Part shown: positions 1 through 7,210 of the stretch, piece after piece
Numbering within the stretch: the first letter of the stretch is position 1
Layout of the letters: each line of letters opens with the position of its first letter
Source: an uncultured Lachnospiraceae bacterium
Lineage (GTDB): Bacteria; Bacillota; Clostridia; Lachnospirales; Lachnospiraceae
NCBI GenBank assembly: GCA_902762955.1
Contig: CACWQH010000018.1
Location: 1 to 42,139, forward strand
Length of the DNA: 42,139 bases
Reading direction: 5' to 3'
Position numbers and translations under genes: made by a program
The notes under the pieces: model-generated
What the model was told of the DNA's origin: nothing
The model's input: only the letters and a program-made list of their open reading frames with translations
Databases searched by the model: none

Positions 1-2
1 AA

Positions 3-1913
3 AAAAAAAGCAGGGAGGAGATTATCGCCCTGCTTGCTTCGCTTGACCCGCAGAAGATTGAGGTGCCGGAAAGCGTATATCAGACCTCGGGCAGGGAGCT
101 TAACAGACAGTATCAGGATAAGCTGTTTGATAAAATAGCATTCCGATATATCAAAAATTGTATAATTCCCATGCCGCTTAGGACTGCAATTACAATCGCT
201 CATTCCTTAAAATATGTCAAAGAAGGGCTTGTATGCCTATGGAATAAAAAGCTGGAGGTTCCTGTGCTTGATGGTGCTGCCATCGGTGCATCTGTTTTAA
301 GAAAGGATTATAAGACCGCCGGAAGTGTAATGTTCCTGTTGGGAGTCGGAGAGCTTCTTGAGGAATGGACACATAAGAAATCTGTAAATGATCTTGCCAA
401 GACCATGTCTCTTAACATAGGAACAGTATGGCTTAAAACGGATGAAGGAGAAATGTCGGTTTCAACCGCACAGGTTAAGGAAAATGACAGGATTGTTGTA
501 CGTATGGGTAAGGTTATACCATTTGATGGAGAGGTTGTAGAGGGCGAAGCTATGGTCAATCAGGCGTCCCTTACAGGTGAATCCGTACCGGTTGCTAAGT
601 CAGAGGGCGGCTATGTATATGCCGGAACCGTTATTGAAGAGGGTGAGATTACCGTAAGGGTTAAGGCAGTATCAGGCTCGGGCAGATATGACAAGATTGT
701 CAAGATGATTGAGGAGTCTGAAAAACTTAAATCAGGTCTTGAAAGCAAGGCTGAACACCTGGCTGACAAGCTGGTTCCGTATTCGTTTGCAGGAACAATT
801 ATAACATACCTTCTTACGAGAAATGTTACAAAAGCCATGTCTGTGCTAATGGTTGACTATTCCTGTGCATTAAAGCTTGCTATGCCGATTTCGGTATTAT
901 CTGCCATAAGGGAGGCAGGTCAAAGGAAGATTACCGTAAAGGGCGGTAAATTTTTAGAGGCGATGGCTGAGGCTGATACCATAATATTTGATAAGACAGG
1001 AACACTTACCAAAGCCAAGCCTACGGTTGCAAGAGTAATAAGCTTTGACGATGAGCGGGATGAAAATGAGATTTTAAAGATAGCAGCATGCCTGGAGGAA
1101 CATTTTCCGCATTCCATGGCTAATGCTGTTGTTGAGGATGCAAAGAAAAAGGGCATAGTGCATGACGAGATGCATTCTAAGGTCGAGTACATAGTGGCTC
1201 ACGGAATTGCAACCACCATAGGTGACAAAAAGACAATCATAGGAAGCTGGCATTTTGTATTTGAGGACGAAGCCTGTATAATTCCTGAGAGTAAAAAGGA
1301 ATTGTTTGATAGTATTCCGCCTGAATACTCGCAGCTTTATCTTGCTATGGATAAGAAACTTATAGGCGTTATATGTATTGAAGATCCTTTAAGAGATGAG
1401 GCTAAAGAGGTTATTGATAAGCTGCATGCTATGGGCTTTGAGAAGCTTGTTATGATGACAGGAGACAGTGAGAGGACAGCCAAAGCTATAGCAAAGGAAG
1501 TCGGTGTGGATGAATATTATGCCGAGGTTCTTCCGGAGGATAAGGCAGGATATATAAGAAAGGCAAAGGAAGAGGGACACAAGGTTATAATGATAGGTGA
1601 CGGTATCAACGATTCGCCGGCACTTTCGGAAGCGGATGTCGGTATAGCCATAAGTGAGGGCGCTGATATTGCAAGAGAAATAGCTGATATAACTATAGGT
1701 GCAGATGAGTTATACGGACTTACAACACTAAAACAGTTAAGTGATTTACTTATGGAACGTATCCGTAAAAACTACAGACAAATAGTCTTCTTCAACTCAA
1801 GCTTCATACTTCTTGGAGTGACGGGAATTATAACACCGACTACCGGTGCATTTTTACATAATTCCTCAACAGTTGCATTTAGCTTAAGGAGTATGAGTAG
1901 ATTATTGGATTAA
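3..1913 (+). CDS. Heavy-metal translocating P1B-type ATPase (5' end outside window)
   Basis: Pumps a transition-metal cation across the membrane using ATP. The reading frame is open to the window edge, about 20 codons before the GTG at 63, so the N-terminus is missing. Counting from 63: actuator loop TGES at 171-174, phosphorylation motif DKTGT with Asp310, and hinge GDGIND from 512. An HP-type motif (EEHFPHS) lies between, typical of P1B pumps. The metal-binding membrane motif reads DYSCALKLAMP, so the usual CPC has Ser for the first Cys. I recall this SC version from a CtpC-like group common in gut Firmicutes, which makes it probably a family trait rather than damage. The metal cannot be told from sequence. 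A strong terminator follows. Family sure, substrate unknown. Confidence 0.93.
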   Translation, partial: KKSREEIIALLASLDPQKIEVPESVYQTSGRELNRQYQDKLFDKIAFRYIKNCIIPMPLRTAITIAHSLKYVKEGLVCLWNKKLEVPVLDGAAIGASVLRKDYKTAGSVMFLLGVGELLEEWTHKKSVNDLAKTMSLNIGTVWLKTDEGEMSVSTAQVKENDRIVVRMGKVIPFDGEVVEGEAMVNQASLTGESVPVAKSEGGYVYAGTVIEEGEITVRVKAVSGSGRYDKIVKMIEESEKLKSGLESKAEHLADKLVPYSFAGTIITYLLTRNVTKAMSVLMVDYSCALKLAMPISVLSAIREAGQRKITVKGGKFLEAMAEADTIIFDKTGTLTKAKPTVARVISFDDERDENEILKIAACLEEHFPHSMANAVVEDAKKKGIVHDEMHSKVEYIVAHGIATTIGDKKTIIGSWHFVFEDEACIIPESKKELFDSIPPEYSQLYLAMDKKLIGVICIEDPLRDEAKEVIDKLHAMGFEKLVMMTGDSERTAKAIAKEVGVDEYYAEVLPEDKAGYIRKAKEEGHKVIMIGDGINDSPALSEADVGIAISEGADIAREIADITIGADELYGLTTLKQLSDLLMERIRKNYRQIVFFNSSFILLGVTGIITPTTGAFLHNSSTVAFSLRSMSRLLD

Positions 1914-1920
1914 TAATTAT

Positions 1921-1966
1921 AGCTGTCAGAACTGTATCCATAAGATGCAGACTGACAGCTTTTTTG
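1921..1966 (+). terminator. Intrinsic terminator after the P-type ATPase
   Basis: A perfect 9-bp stem, AGCTGTCAG (1921-1929) with CTGACAGCT (1952-1960), is followed directly by a run of T. It lies 8 bases after the ATPase stop codon. Confidence 0.85.
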
Positions 1967-2015
1967 AAATGTTGTAAAATGCTGTAAAAATGGTGTGAAA
2001 TATTGCCAATTCACG

Positions 2016-2044
2016 TTGACTTTATCATATGTTTATGTTATAAA
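2016..2044 (+). promoter_or_regulatory. Sigma-A type promoter for the flagellar-like pair
   Basis: TTGACT (2016-2021), a 17-bp spacer and TATAAA (2039-2044). It predicts a leader of about 90 bases before the ATG at 2142. The leader holds a short inverted repeat, TAACCA (2050-2055) and TGGTTA (2075-2080), near the expected transcript start. Confidence 0.65.
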
Positions 2045-2141
2045 TAAAATAACCATAGCTATAAGTATGTGCCGTGGTTATGTAACTCGTTGTTTTAATT
2101 TCACAAGGATGTGGTTCTACCATCAAGGAAGGAGGTAAAAA

Positions 2142-2867
2142 ATGTCTAACATCAGTGGTTTCGGAGGTTTGTTTGGAACTTCAAACCAGAACAGTATCTG
2201 GGGCGGTAATAATGCGTCTTCGGGTTCAACCATTTTGTCCGACTATGCTGCGATAAGGAATGGAAGCTATAAGAAGCTTGCCAGAAAGTATTATAAGGCT
2301 GATAGTGTTAAGACTGAGACAGAGGCAAAGGCGGAAAACAAAAAGCTTGGACTTATACAGACGGGCGCTGATTCCCTTTTTTCATCTTTAAGTGCTCTTG
2401 GTAAAGAGTCTCTTTATGCAATGAAAAAGATAAGCACTAAGGATGAAACCACAGGCGAGAACAAGGAGAAGGAGGATTACGACTGGAAGGCTATCACAAG
2501 TGCTGTTAAATCATTTATTGATAATTATAACGACACTATAGGAGATGCCGCAGATTCTAATCTTACCGGAGTCTTGAGAAACGCCATGCACATGACATCT
2601 TCGGTTAAAGCAAACAGTAAGCTGCTTTCAGAGGTGGGTATTACCATTGGTAAGGAAAATAAGCTTGAGCTTGACGAGGATAAGCTTAAAAATGCAAATA
2701 TCAGTACCTTAAAGAGTTTATTTACAGGTACTAATTCATTTGCAGACAGACTTGCTCAAAAGTCAGAGGCTATATCCAAAGCAGTTTCTAACTCAGCTAA
2801 GTCCTATACTAAAAATGGAAGTACTTTACCATCATCTTTTGCGAAGATGTTCGAAACAGAAATATAA
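2142..2867 (+). CDS. FliD C-terminus-like protein, role unknown
   Basis: A 241-residue protein with a strong ribosome site (GGAAGGAGG). The N-terminus is Gly/Asn/Ser-rich with no signal peptide or membrane segment. From about residue 115 the pattern resembles the C-terminal domain of the flagellar cap protein FliD: a helix with SFIDNYNDTI, then LRNAM, then LLSEVGITIGKENKLELDEDKL and a closing helix. The FliD N-terminal part is absent, so this is not a full cap protein. Its own promoter and a partner gene 15 bases downstream make a two-gene unit closed by a terminator. I infer an exported or flagellum-associated role. Family similarity is from memory and moderate; function is unknown. Confidence 0.75.
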   Translation: MSNISGFGGLFGTSNQNSIWGGNNASSGSTILSDYAAIRNGSYKKLARKYYKADSVKTETEAKAENKKLGLIQTGADSLFSSLSALGKESLYAMKKISTKDETTGENKEKEDYDWKAITSAVKSFIDNYNDTIGDAADSNLTGVLRNAMHMTSSVKANSKLLSEVGITIGKENKLELDEDKLKNANISTLKSLFTGTNSFADRLAQKSEAISKAVSNSAKSYTKNGSTLPSSFAKMFETEI

Positions 2868-2882
2868 AAGGAGGGAATCGGG

Positions 2883-3506
2883 ATGGCTATTGGTTCAGTT
2901 TCAAATGCAACAAGCAGTATTTATACTAATTATAAAGATGTTACTGCGGCTGCAAAGGTAGCAGAGGCTGTAGATTCAAAGGCAGATGAAGCAGCTAAGA
3001 GTGTAGTTTATGATAAGGGCGAAGCTTCTTCAAAGGCTACATACTCTATCAATAAGATGAGTCAGGCTGACAGGTCTGCACTTGTTGAGCAGCTTAAAAA
3101 TGATCAGGTGCAAAGACAGCAGAGTTTGACTGATTTGGTAAGTAAGACACTTGGTCAGCAGGCTAAGACTTATGGTCTGGCTATGAATGATGATGCGTTC
3201 TGGCGTATGTTTGCAGATGGCAAGGTAACTGTTACTGAGGCTGCTAAGAAGCAGGCTCAGGAGGATATCTCAGAGGATGGTTACTGGGGCGTAAAGCAGA
3301 CTTCACAGAGATTGTTTGATTTTGCAAGTGCTCTTGCGGGAGATGATCCAAAGACTATGCAGGCTATGCAGAAGGCTATGGAGAAGGGCTTTAAGCAGGC
3401 AACCAAAACCTGGGGTAAGGAGATGCCTGAGATAACAGGTCAGACTAAGGATGCTGCCAACAAGCTTTTTGAGGAGTACTATAAGTCAAAAGGAATCCTG
3501 GAATAA
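2883..3506 (+). CDS. Uncharacterised protein with conserved TSQRLFDFA...GD domain
   Basis: A 207-residue protein 15 bases after the FliD-like gene, with ribosome site AAAGGAGGG. The N-terminus is Ser/Thr/Ala-rich and lacks a signal peptide. A helical region (about 60-95, QQSLTDLV) leads to a C-terminal block containing YWGVKQTSQRLFDFASALAG, then KAMEKGFKQA, then a closing helix. I recall similar blocks (TS-x-R-hydrophobic, Gly-Asp, KGF-x-A) in uncharacterised proteins of flagellated bacteria, possibly of the DUF5610 type; I cannot confirm this. Gene order suggests it works with the FliD-like neighbour. No enzymatic motif is visible. Confidence 0.75.
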   Translation: MAIGSVSNATSSIYTNYKDVTAAAKVAEAVDSKADEAAKSVVYDKGEASSKATYSINKMSQADRSALVEQLKNDQVQRQQSLTDLVSKTLGQQAKTYGLAMNDDAFWRMFADGKVTVTEAAKKQAQEDISEDGYWGVKQTSQRLFDFASALAGDDPKTMQAMQKAMEKGFKQATKTWGKEMPEITGQTKDAANKLFEEYYKSKGILE

Positions 3507-3554
3507 GCAAAATAATTAGTTAAATATTTGACTATATTATAATTATGACATTGT

Positions 3555-3588
3555 GAGCTGTCACTTTAAAGAGTGGCAGCTCTTTTTC
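3555..3588 (+). terminator. Intrinsic terminator of the flagellar-like pair
   Basis: GAGCTGTCACT (3555-3565) pairs with AGTGGCAGCTC (3572-3582) through one G-U pair, with a 6-base loop and a following T-rich run. Confidence 0.85.
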
Positions 3589-3731
3589 TTGCGAAAAGCC
3601 TGTCGTTATGATAGACTATTATATGATTTAATTTTTAATAAGCAGTTATGGAAATGAACTATGAACCGGCTTATAAAAGATAGATTATATATCATGAAAA
3701 ATATTTATAACATTTTAAGGAGAACAATAAA

Positions 3732-4409
3732 ATGGAAAACTACAAGCAGGAATTTATACAATTTATGGTAGACAGTGATGTGATTAGATTTGGCGAATTT
3801 ACTTTAAAAAGTGGAAGAAAGTCACCTTTTTTTATGAACGCAGGTCTTTATGTGACAGGTAGTCAGCTTAAAAAACTTGGAGAGTATTATGCAAAGGCTA
3901 TACATGATAATTACGGTGATGATTTTGATGTATTATTTGGTCCGGCATATAAGGGAATCCCTCTTAGTGTTGCAACGGCTATAGCCTACAGTGAGCTTTA
4001 CGGAAAGGAAATCAGATATTGCTCTAATCGTAAGGAAGCCAAGGATCATGGGGATGCAGGTATACTTCTCGGAAGTCCTATAAAGGATGGTGACAGAGTT
4101 GTAATTATCGAGGATGTAACTACATCCGGTAAGTCTATAGAAGAGACCTTCCCTATCATCAAGGCACAGGGGGATGTAACCATTAAAGGACTTATGGTTT
4201 CACTCAATCGTATGGAAAAAGGACTTGACGGTAATAAGTCTGCACTTGATGAGATAAAGGATAAATACGGATTTTCTGCAAATGCTATTGTATCCATGGC
4301 AGATGTTGTGGAGTGCCTTTACAACAAAGAGGTAAACGGTAAGGTTATTATAAATGATGAGATAAAGGCTGCTATAGATGCATATTATGAGCAGTATGGA
4401 GTAAAGTAA
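3732..4409 (+). CDS. pyrE: Orotate phosphoribosyltransferase
   Basis: Converts orotate and PRPP to orotidine 5'-phosphate in pyrimidine synthesis. The 225-residue length fits PyrE. The PRPP-binding motif VVIIEDVTTSGKS lies at about 123-135, and the N-terminal SGRKSPFFMNAG (27-38) is the substrate-side signature of the clostridial form. Ribosome site AAGGAGA is well spaced. No other pyr genes are nearby. Fifty-five bases separate it from the next gene with no clear terminator, so the two may be co-transcribed. I saw no PyrR-type leader in the 140 bases upstream. Confidence 0.95.
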   Translation: MENYKQEFIQFMVDSDVIRFGEFTLKSGRKSPFFMNAGLYVTGSQLKKLGEYYAKAIHDNYGDDFDVLFGPAYKGIPLSVATAIAYSELYGKEIRYCSNRKEAKDHGDAGILLGSPIKDGDRVVIIEDVTTSGKSIEETFPIIKAQGDVTIKGLMVSLNRMEKGLDGNKSALDEIKDKYGFSANAIVSMADVVECLYNKEVNGKVIINDEIKAAIDAYYEQYGVK

Positions 4410-4464
4410 AAGCAGATAAAATAATATCATAATATTTTTATGATAAGTTAAGGATAATAAAGAT

Positions 4465-5055
4465 ATGGCTGATTTTATAACAACTTATTCAAAGATAAAT
4501 TTTACACCACTTGAGCCTAAGATAGAGGATATAAAGATAGAGGATATAGCTCATGCATTATCTCTTATGTGCAGGGCTAATGGCCATTATACTGAGTTTT
4601 ATTCTGTAGGAGCACATTGCCTTAACTGTTATGATGAGGCTGTTGCGAGAAGGGAAACACCAAGGATTAGGATGGCATGTTTACTACATGATGCTTCTGA
4701 GGCATATCTTTCGGATGTTACCAGACCTGTTAAGAAAAACCTTGAAAAGTATATGGAGATAGAAGAAAGACTGCAAAACATGATTTATGAAAAATTTGTC
4801 GGGGAGCCTTTAAATGAGTATGAAAAGCAGATGGTGAAAACTATAGATGATGCATTGCTTTATTGGGAGTTTTATGAGTTCTCGGCAGTAAAGCTTAGTG
4901 ATACCGAGCCGTTTGTAGCTATGACTCCTGATTTTTACAAAGGCACGATGAAGCAGGTTGAACAGGCGTTTCTTGATACATATAATGAGATTCTAAATCC
5001 CACAGAAGAGATAATAGTGGAAGAAAAGCTTACTATCAAATGGGAAGGACACTAA
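4465..5055 (+). CDS. HD-domain phosphohydrolase (YfbR-like)
   Basis: A 196-residue metal-dependent HD hydrolase. Likely metal ligands are His51 (GAH), His75-Asp76 (LLHDASEAY) and Asp128 or Asp129 (KTIDDALLYWE). This layout matches YfbR-type 5'-nucleotidases and related small HD enzymes that act on (deoxy)nucleoside monophosphates. Its position after pyrE fits nucleotide metabolism, but the substrate is inferred. About 85 bases separate it from the next gene. Family confident, substrate not. Confidence 0.85.
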   Translation: MADFITTYSKINFTPLEPKIEDIKIEDIAHALSLMCRANGHYTEFYSVGAHCLNCYDEAVARRETPRIRMACLLHDASEAYLSDVTRPVKKNLEKYMEIEERLQNMIYEKFVGEPLNEYEKQMVKTIDDALLYWEFYEFSAVKLSDTEPFVAMTPDFYKGTMKQVEQAFLDTYNEILNPTEEIIVEEKLTIKWEGH

Positions 5056-5140
5056 AAATCAGTTAATTGAAAAGCTATTAATAAAGACATTAATTATTGT
5101 TGCAATCTTATGGATTGTGAATATAAAAAGGGAAGAATAA

Positions 5141-6013
5141 ATGGATAGTATATCTGAAAAAAAGAAAATTGGACTGGTGCTTGAGGGCGGTGGAATGCGT
5201 GGCATGTACACTGCAGGTGTGCTTGATGCATTTATGCTCGAAGGTATAGAGGTTGACGGAGTAATAGGCGTATCTGCCGGTGCTGTTTGTGGCTGTTCGT
5301 ATATTTCAAAGCAGATAGGAAGAACCATAAGGTATAATGTAAAATATGCAGGTGATAAGCGTTATGCAAGCTTTGAGTCTTTAAGAAAGACCGGAGATAT
5401 ATTTAATGTTGATTTTTGCTATGAGCAGCTTCCTAAAAAGCTTAATGTATTCGATTATGATACATTTAGAGAACGTAGCAAAGAAATACCGTTTTATGTG
5501 ACCTGTACAAATCTTGATACAGGTAAGGCGGAGCATATCAGATGCACGGACCTCTGGGATGAGATGGACTATATGAGAGCTTCAGCATCCATGCCGCTTG
5601 TATCAAATATTATTGAAAAGGACGGCTTAAAGCTTCTTGACGGAGGAACAGCAGACAGTATTCCGATAAAATTCTTTGAAAGCATCGGCTATGAAAAAAA
5701 TATAGTGGTACTTACCAGACCTGATGGCTATGAGAAAAAACAGGATCCCACCATCAAGCTTATGAAAAGAATGTATAAGGATTATCCTAATTATGTAAGA
5801 GCCTGTGAGGAAAGATATAAGATATATAATGAACAGGTAGCTTATATCGAAGAGCGTGAAAAAGCAGGCAAAGCAATAATTATCCGTCCGAGTCGTGATA
5901 CAAAAATCGGGCGTATGGAAAAAAATCCTGACAAGCTTAAATTTATATATAAACTCGGACGATATGACACCTTAAAGAAACTGGATGAAATAAAAAAGTT
6001 CAGGAGAGTTTAA
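5141..6013 (+). CDS. Patatin-like phospholipase
   Basis: A 290-residue serine hydrolase with the Ser-Asp dyad of patatins. The oxyanion loop GGGMRG is at 16-21, nucleophile Ser45 in GVSAG, and Asp167 in DGG. Size and motif order match the bacterial RssA/YjjU branch, thought to act on lipids or acyl esters. There is no signal peptide, so it should be cytoplasmic. The next gene begins 2 bases after its stop, indicating one transcript with a membrane acyltransferase and suggesting linked lipid or surface acyl metabolism. The true substrate is unknown. Confidence 0.9.
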   Translation: MDSISEKKKIGLVLEGGGMRGMYTAGVLDAFMLEGIEVDGVIGVSAGAVCGCSYISKQIGRTIRYNVKYAGDKRYASFESLRKTGDIFNVDFCYEQLPKKLNVFDYDTFRERSKEIPFYVTCTNLDTGKAEHIRCTDLWDEMDYMRASASMPLVSNIIEKDGLKLLDGGTADSIPIKFFESIGYEKNIVVLTRPDGYEKKQDPTIKLMKRMYKDYPNYVRACEERYKIYNEQVAYIEEREKAGKAIIIRPSRDTKIGRMEKNPDKLKFIYKLGRYDTLKKLDEIKKFRRV

Positions 6014-6015
6014 TT

Positions 6016-7209
6016 TTGAATGCTTTAAATTCTTTCTTATCAAATATCAAAAATATAACGTTTCCCATATGGTTTTTTGTCATACCACTGGTTTTATTGT
6101 TGCTTTTCAATATGCAGGTGATAGATAAGAGCTTAAAGCATACCGGTGATATTCGTTGGCAGGAAAATGTTCTTGGTCTTGATAATTCAAAAACAGTTTT
6201 GGGATATTTCGCAATTCTTGTAATGTTTCATCATATTTCGCAGGCGGTTGGAAGTGCTAACTCCGGTATTTTTGTATTACTTGAAAACTTCGGATTTGCA
6301 CTTGTTGCAGGATTTTTTTTCTTTTCGGGTTACGGACTTATAAAGAGCATGAATCAAAAGGAAAACTATATGAAGGGTTTTCTGGCAAAGAGACTGCCTA
6401 AGATTCTTATACCTTTTTATGTCTGTATTTTCATTTATATTATAGCGGGAGCTTTATGCGGGAGAATAAGCTTTGATCTTTCAAAAGCACATGCTGCGGA
6501 TTCTTTGACCTTAGGATATGTGGATTTAATCCGTGCAGCTTTAGGTATTGATTTGCTTAATGGAAGCATGTGGTATATAGTTGAAATAGTGTTCTTATAT
6601 ATTGCATTTTATATCGCATACAAGCTGTTTAAAAAAGAAATCGTGATAATAATTTCGATGACTTTATTTATCATAGGACTTACCCTTTTTTCGTTATACC
6701 ACGGACACGGGCCAAATTGGTTTCAGGGAGAATGGTGGTATAATTCCACGTTGATATTTGCGGTTGGAATGATATTTGCATATAAGGAAGAGCTGCTTCT
6801 TGGGATAATAAAAAAGTTTTACTTTATTTATCTTATTCTTACTGCTGTGTTTTTTTATGCGTTCTGCAGACTCACTCATTATATGCTTGTACATCATGGC
6901 TATTGGACTAATAGTAATACCGATAAGTTTATGACACTCGGTTCCCAGCTTTTACAGTGCCTTTTCTTTATTCTGTTAATAATCGGAATTTTGCTAAAGG
7001 TAAAATTTTCCAACAAGGCACTTTCATTTATGGGAAAAATATCACTCGAATTTTACCTGCTTCATAATGTGTTTATACACAATAGAATGGGTATAAGAGG
7101 AACAGGAATATATGTATTATATATTATCGTCGGTACCTTTATACTTGCAAGTATTGTTCATGCTTTGGATACATTTATAATCTGTAAAATATATAAAAAA
7201 ACATCCTGA
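6016..7209 (+). CDS. Acyltransferase-3 family membrane protein
   Basis: A 397-residue polytopic membrane protein with about ten hydrophobic segments. The early motif ILVMFHHISQAVG and the following FFFFSGYGLIKSMN with FLAKRLPKILIPFY are typical of acyltransferase family 3, which transfers acyl groups to extracellular sugars or polymers. The start is TTG at 6016, supported by AGGAG at 6002-6006 and tight coupling to the patatin gene. There is no C-terminal SGNH domain, unlike OatA. Its stop codon ends one base before the stop of the convergent GGDEF-EAL gene, with no hairpin between. Confidence 0.85.
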   Translation: MNALNSFLSNIKNITFPIWFFVIPLVLLLLFNMQVIDKSLKHTGDIRWQENVLGLDNSKTVLGYFAILVMFHHISQAVGSANSGIFVLLENFGFALVAGFFFFSGYGLIKSMNQKENYMKGFLAKRLPKILIPFYVCIFIYIIAGALCGRISFDLSKAHAADSLTLGYVDLIRAALGIDLLNGSMWYIVEIVFLYIAFYIAYKLFKKEIVIIISMTLFIIGLTLFSLYHGHGPNWFQGEWWYNSTLIFAVGMIFAYKEELLLGIIKKFYFIYLILTAVFFYAFCRLTHYMLVHHGYWTNSNTDKFMTLGSQLLQCLFFILLIIGILLKVKFSNKALSFMGKISLEFYLLHNVFIHNRMGIRGTGIYVLYIIVGTFILASIVHALDTFIICKIYKKTS

Positions 7210-7210
7210 T

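Noticed and set aside
2050-2141. c-di-GMP riboswitch in the leader of the flagellar-like pair
   Set aside because: The leader has a short inverted repeat but none of the conserved GEMM loops.
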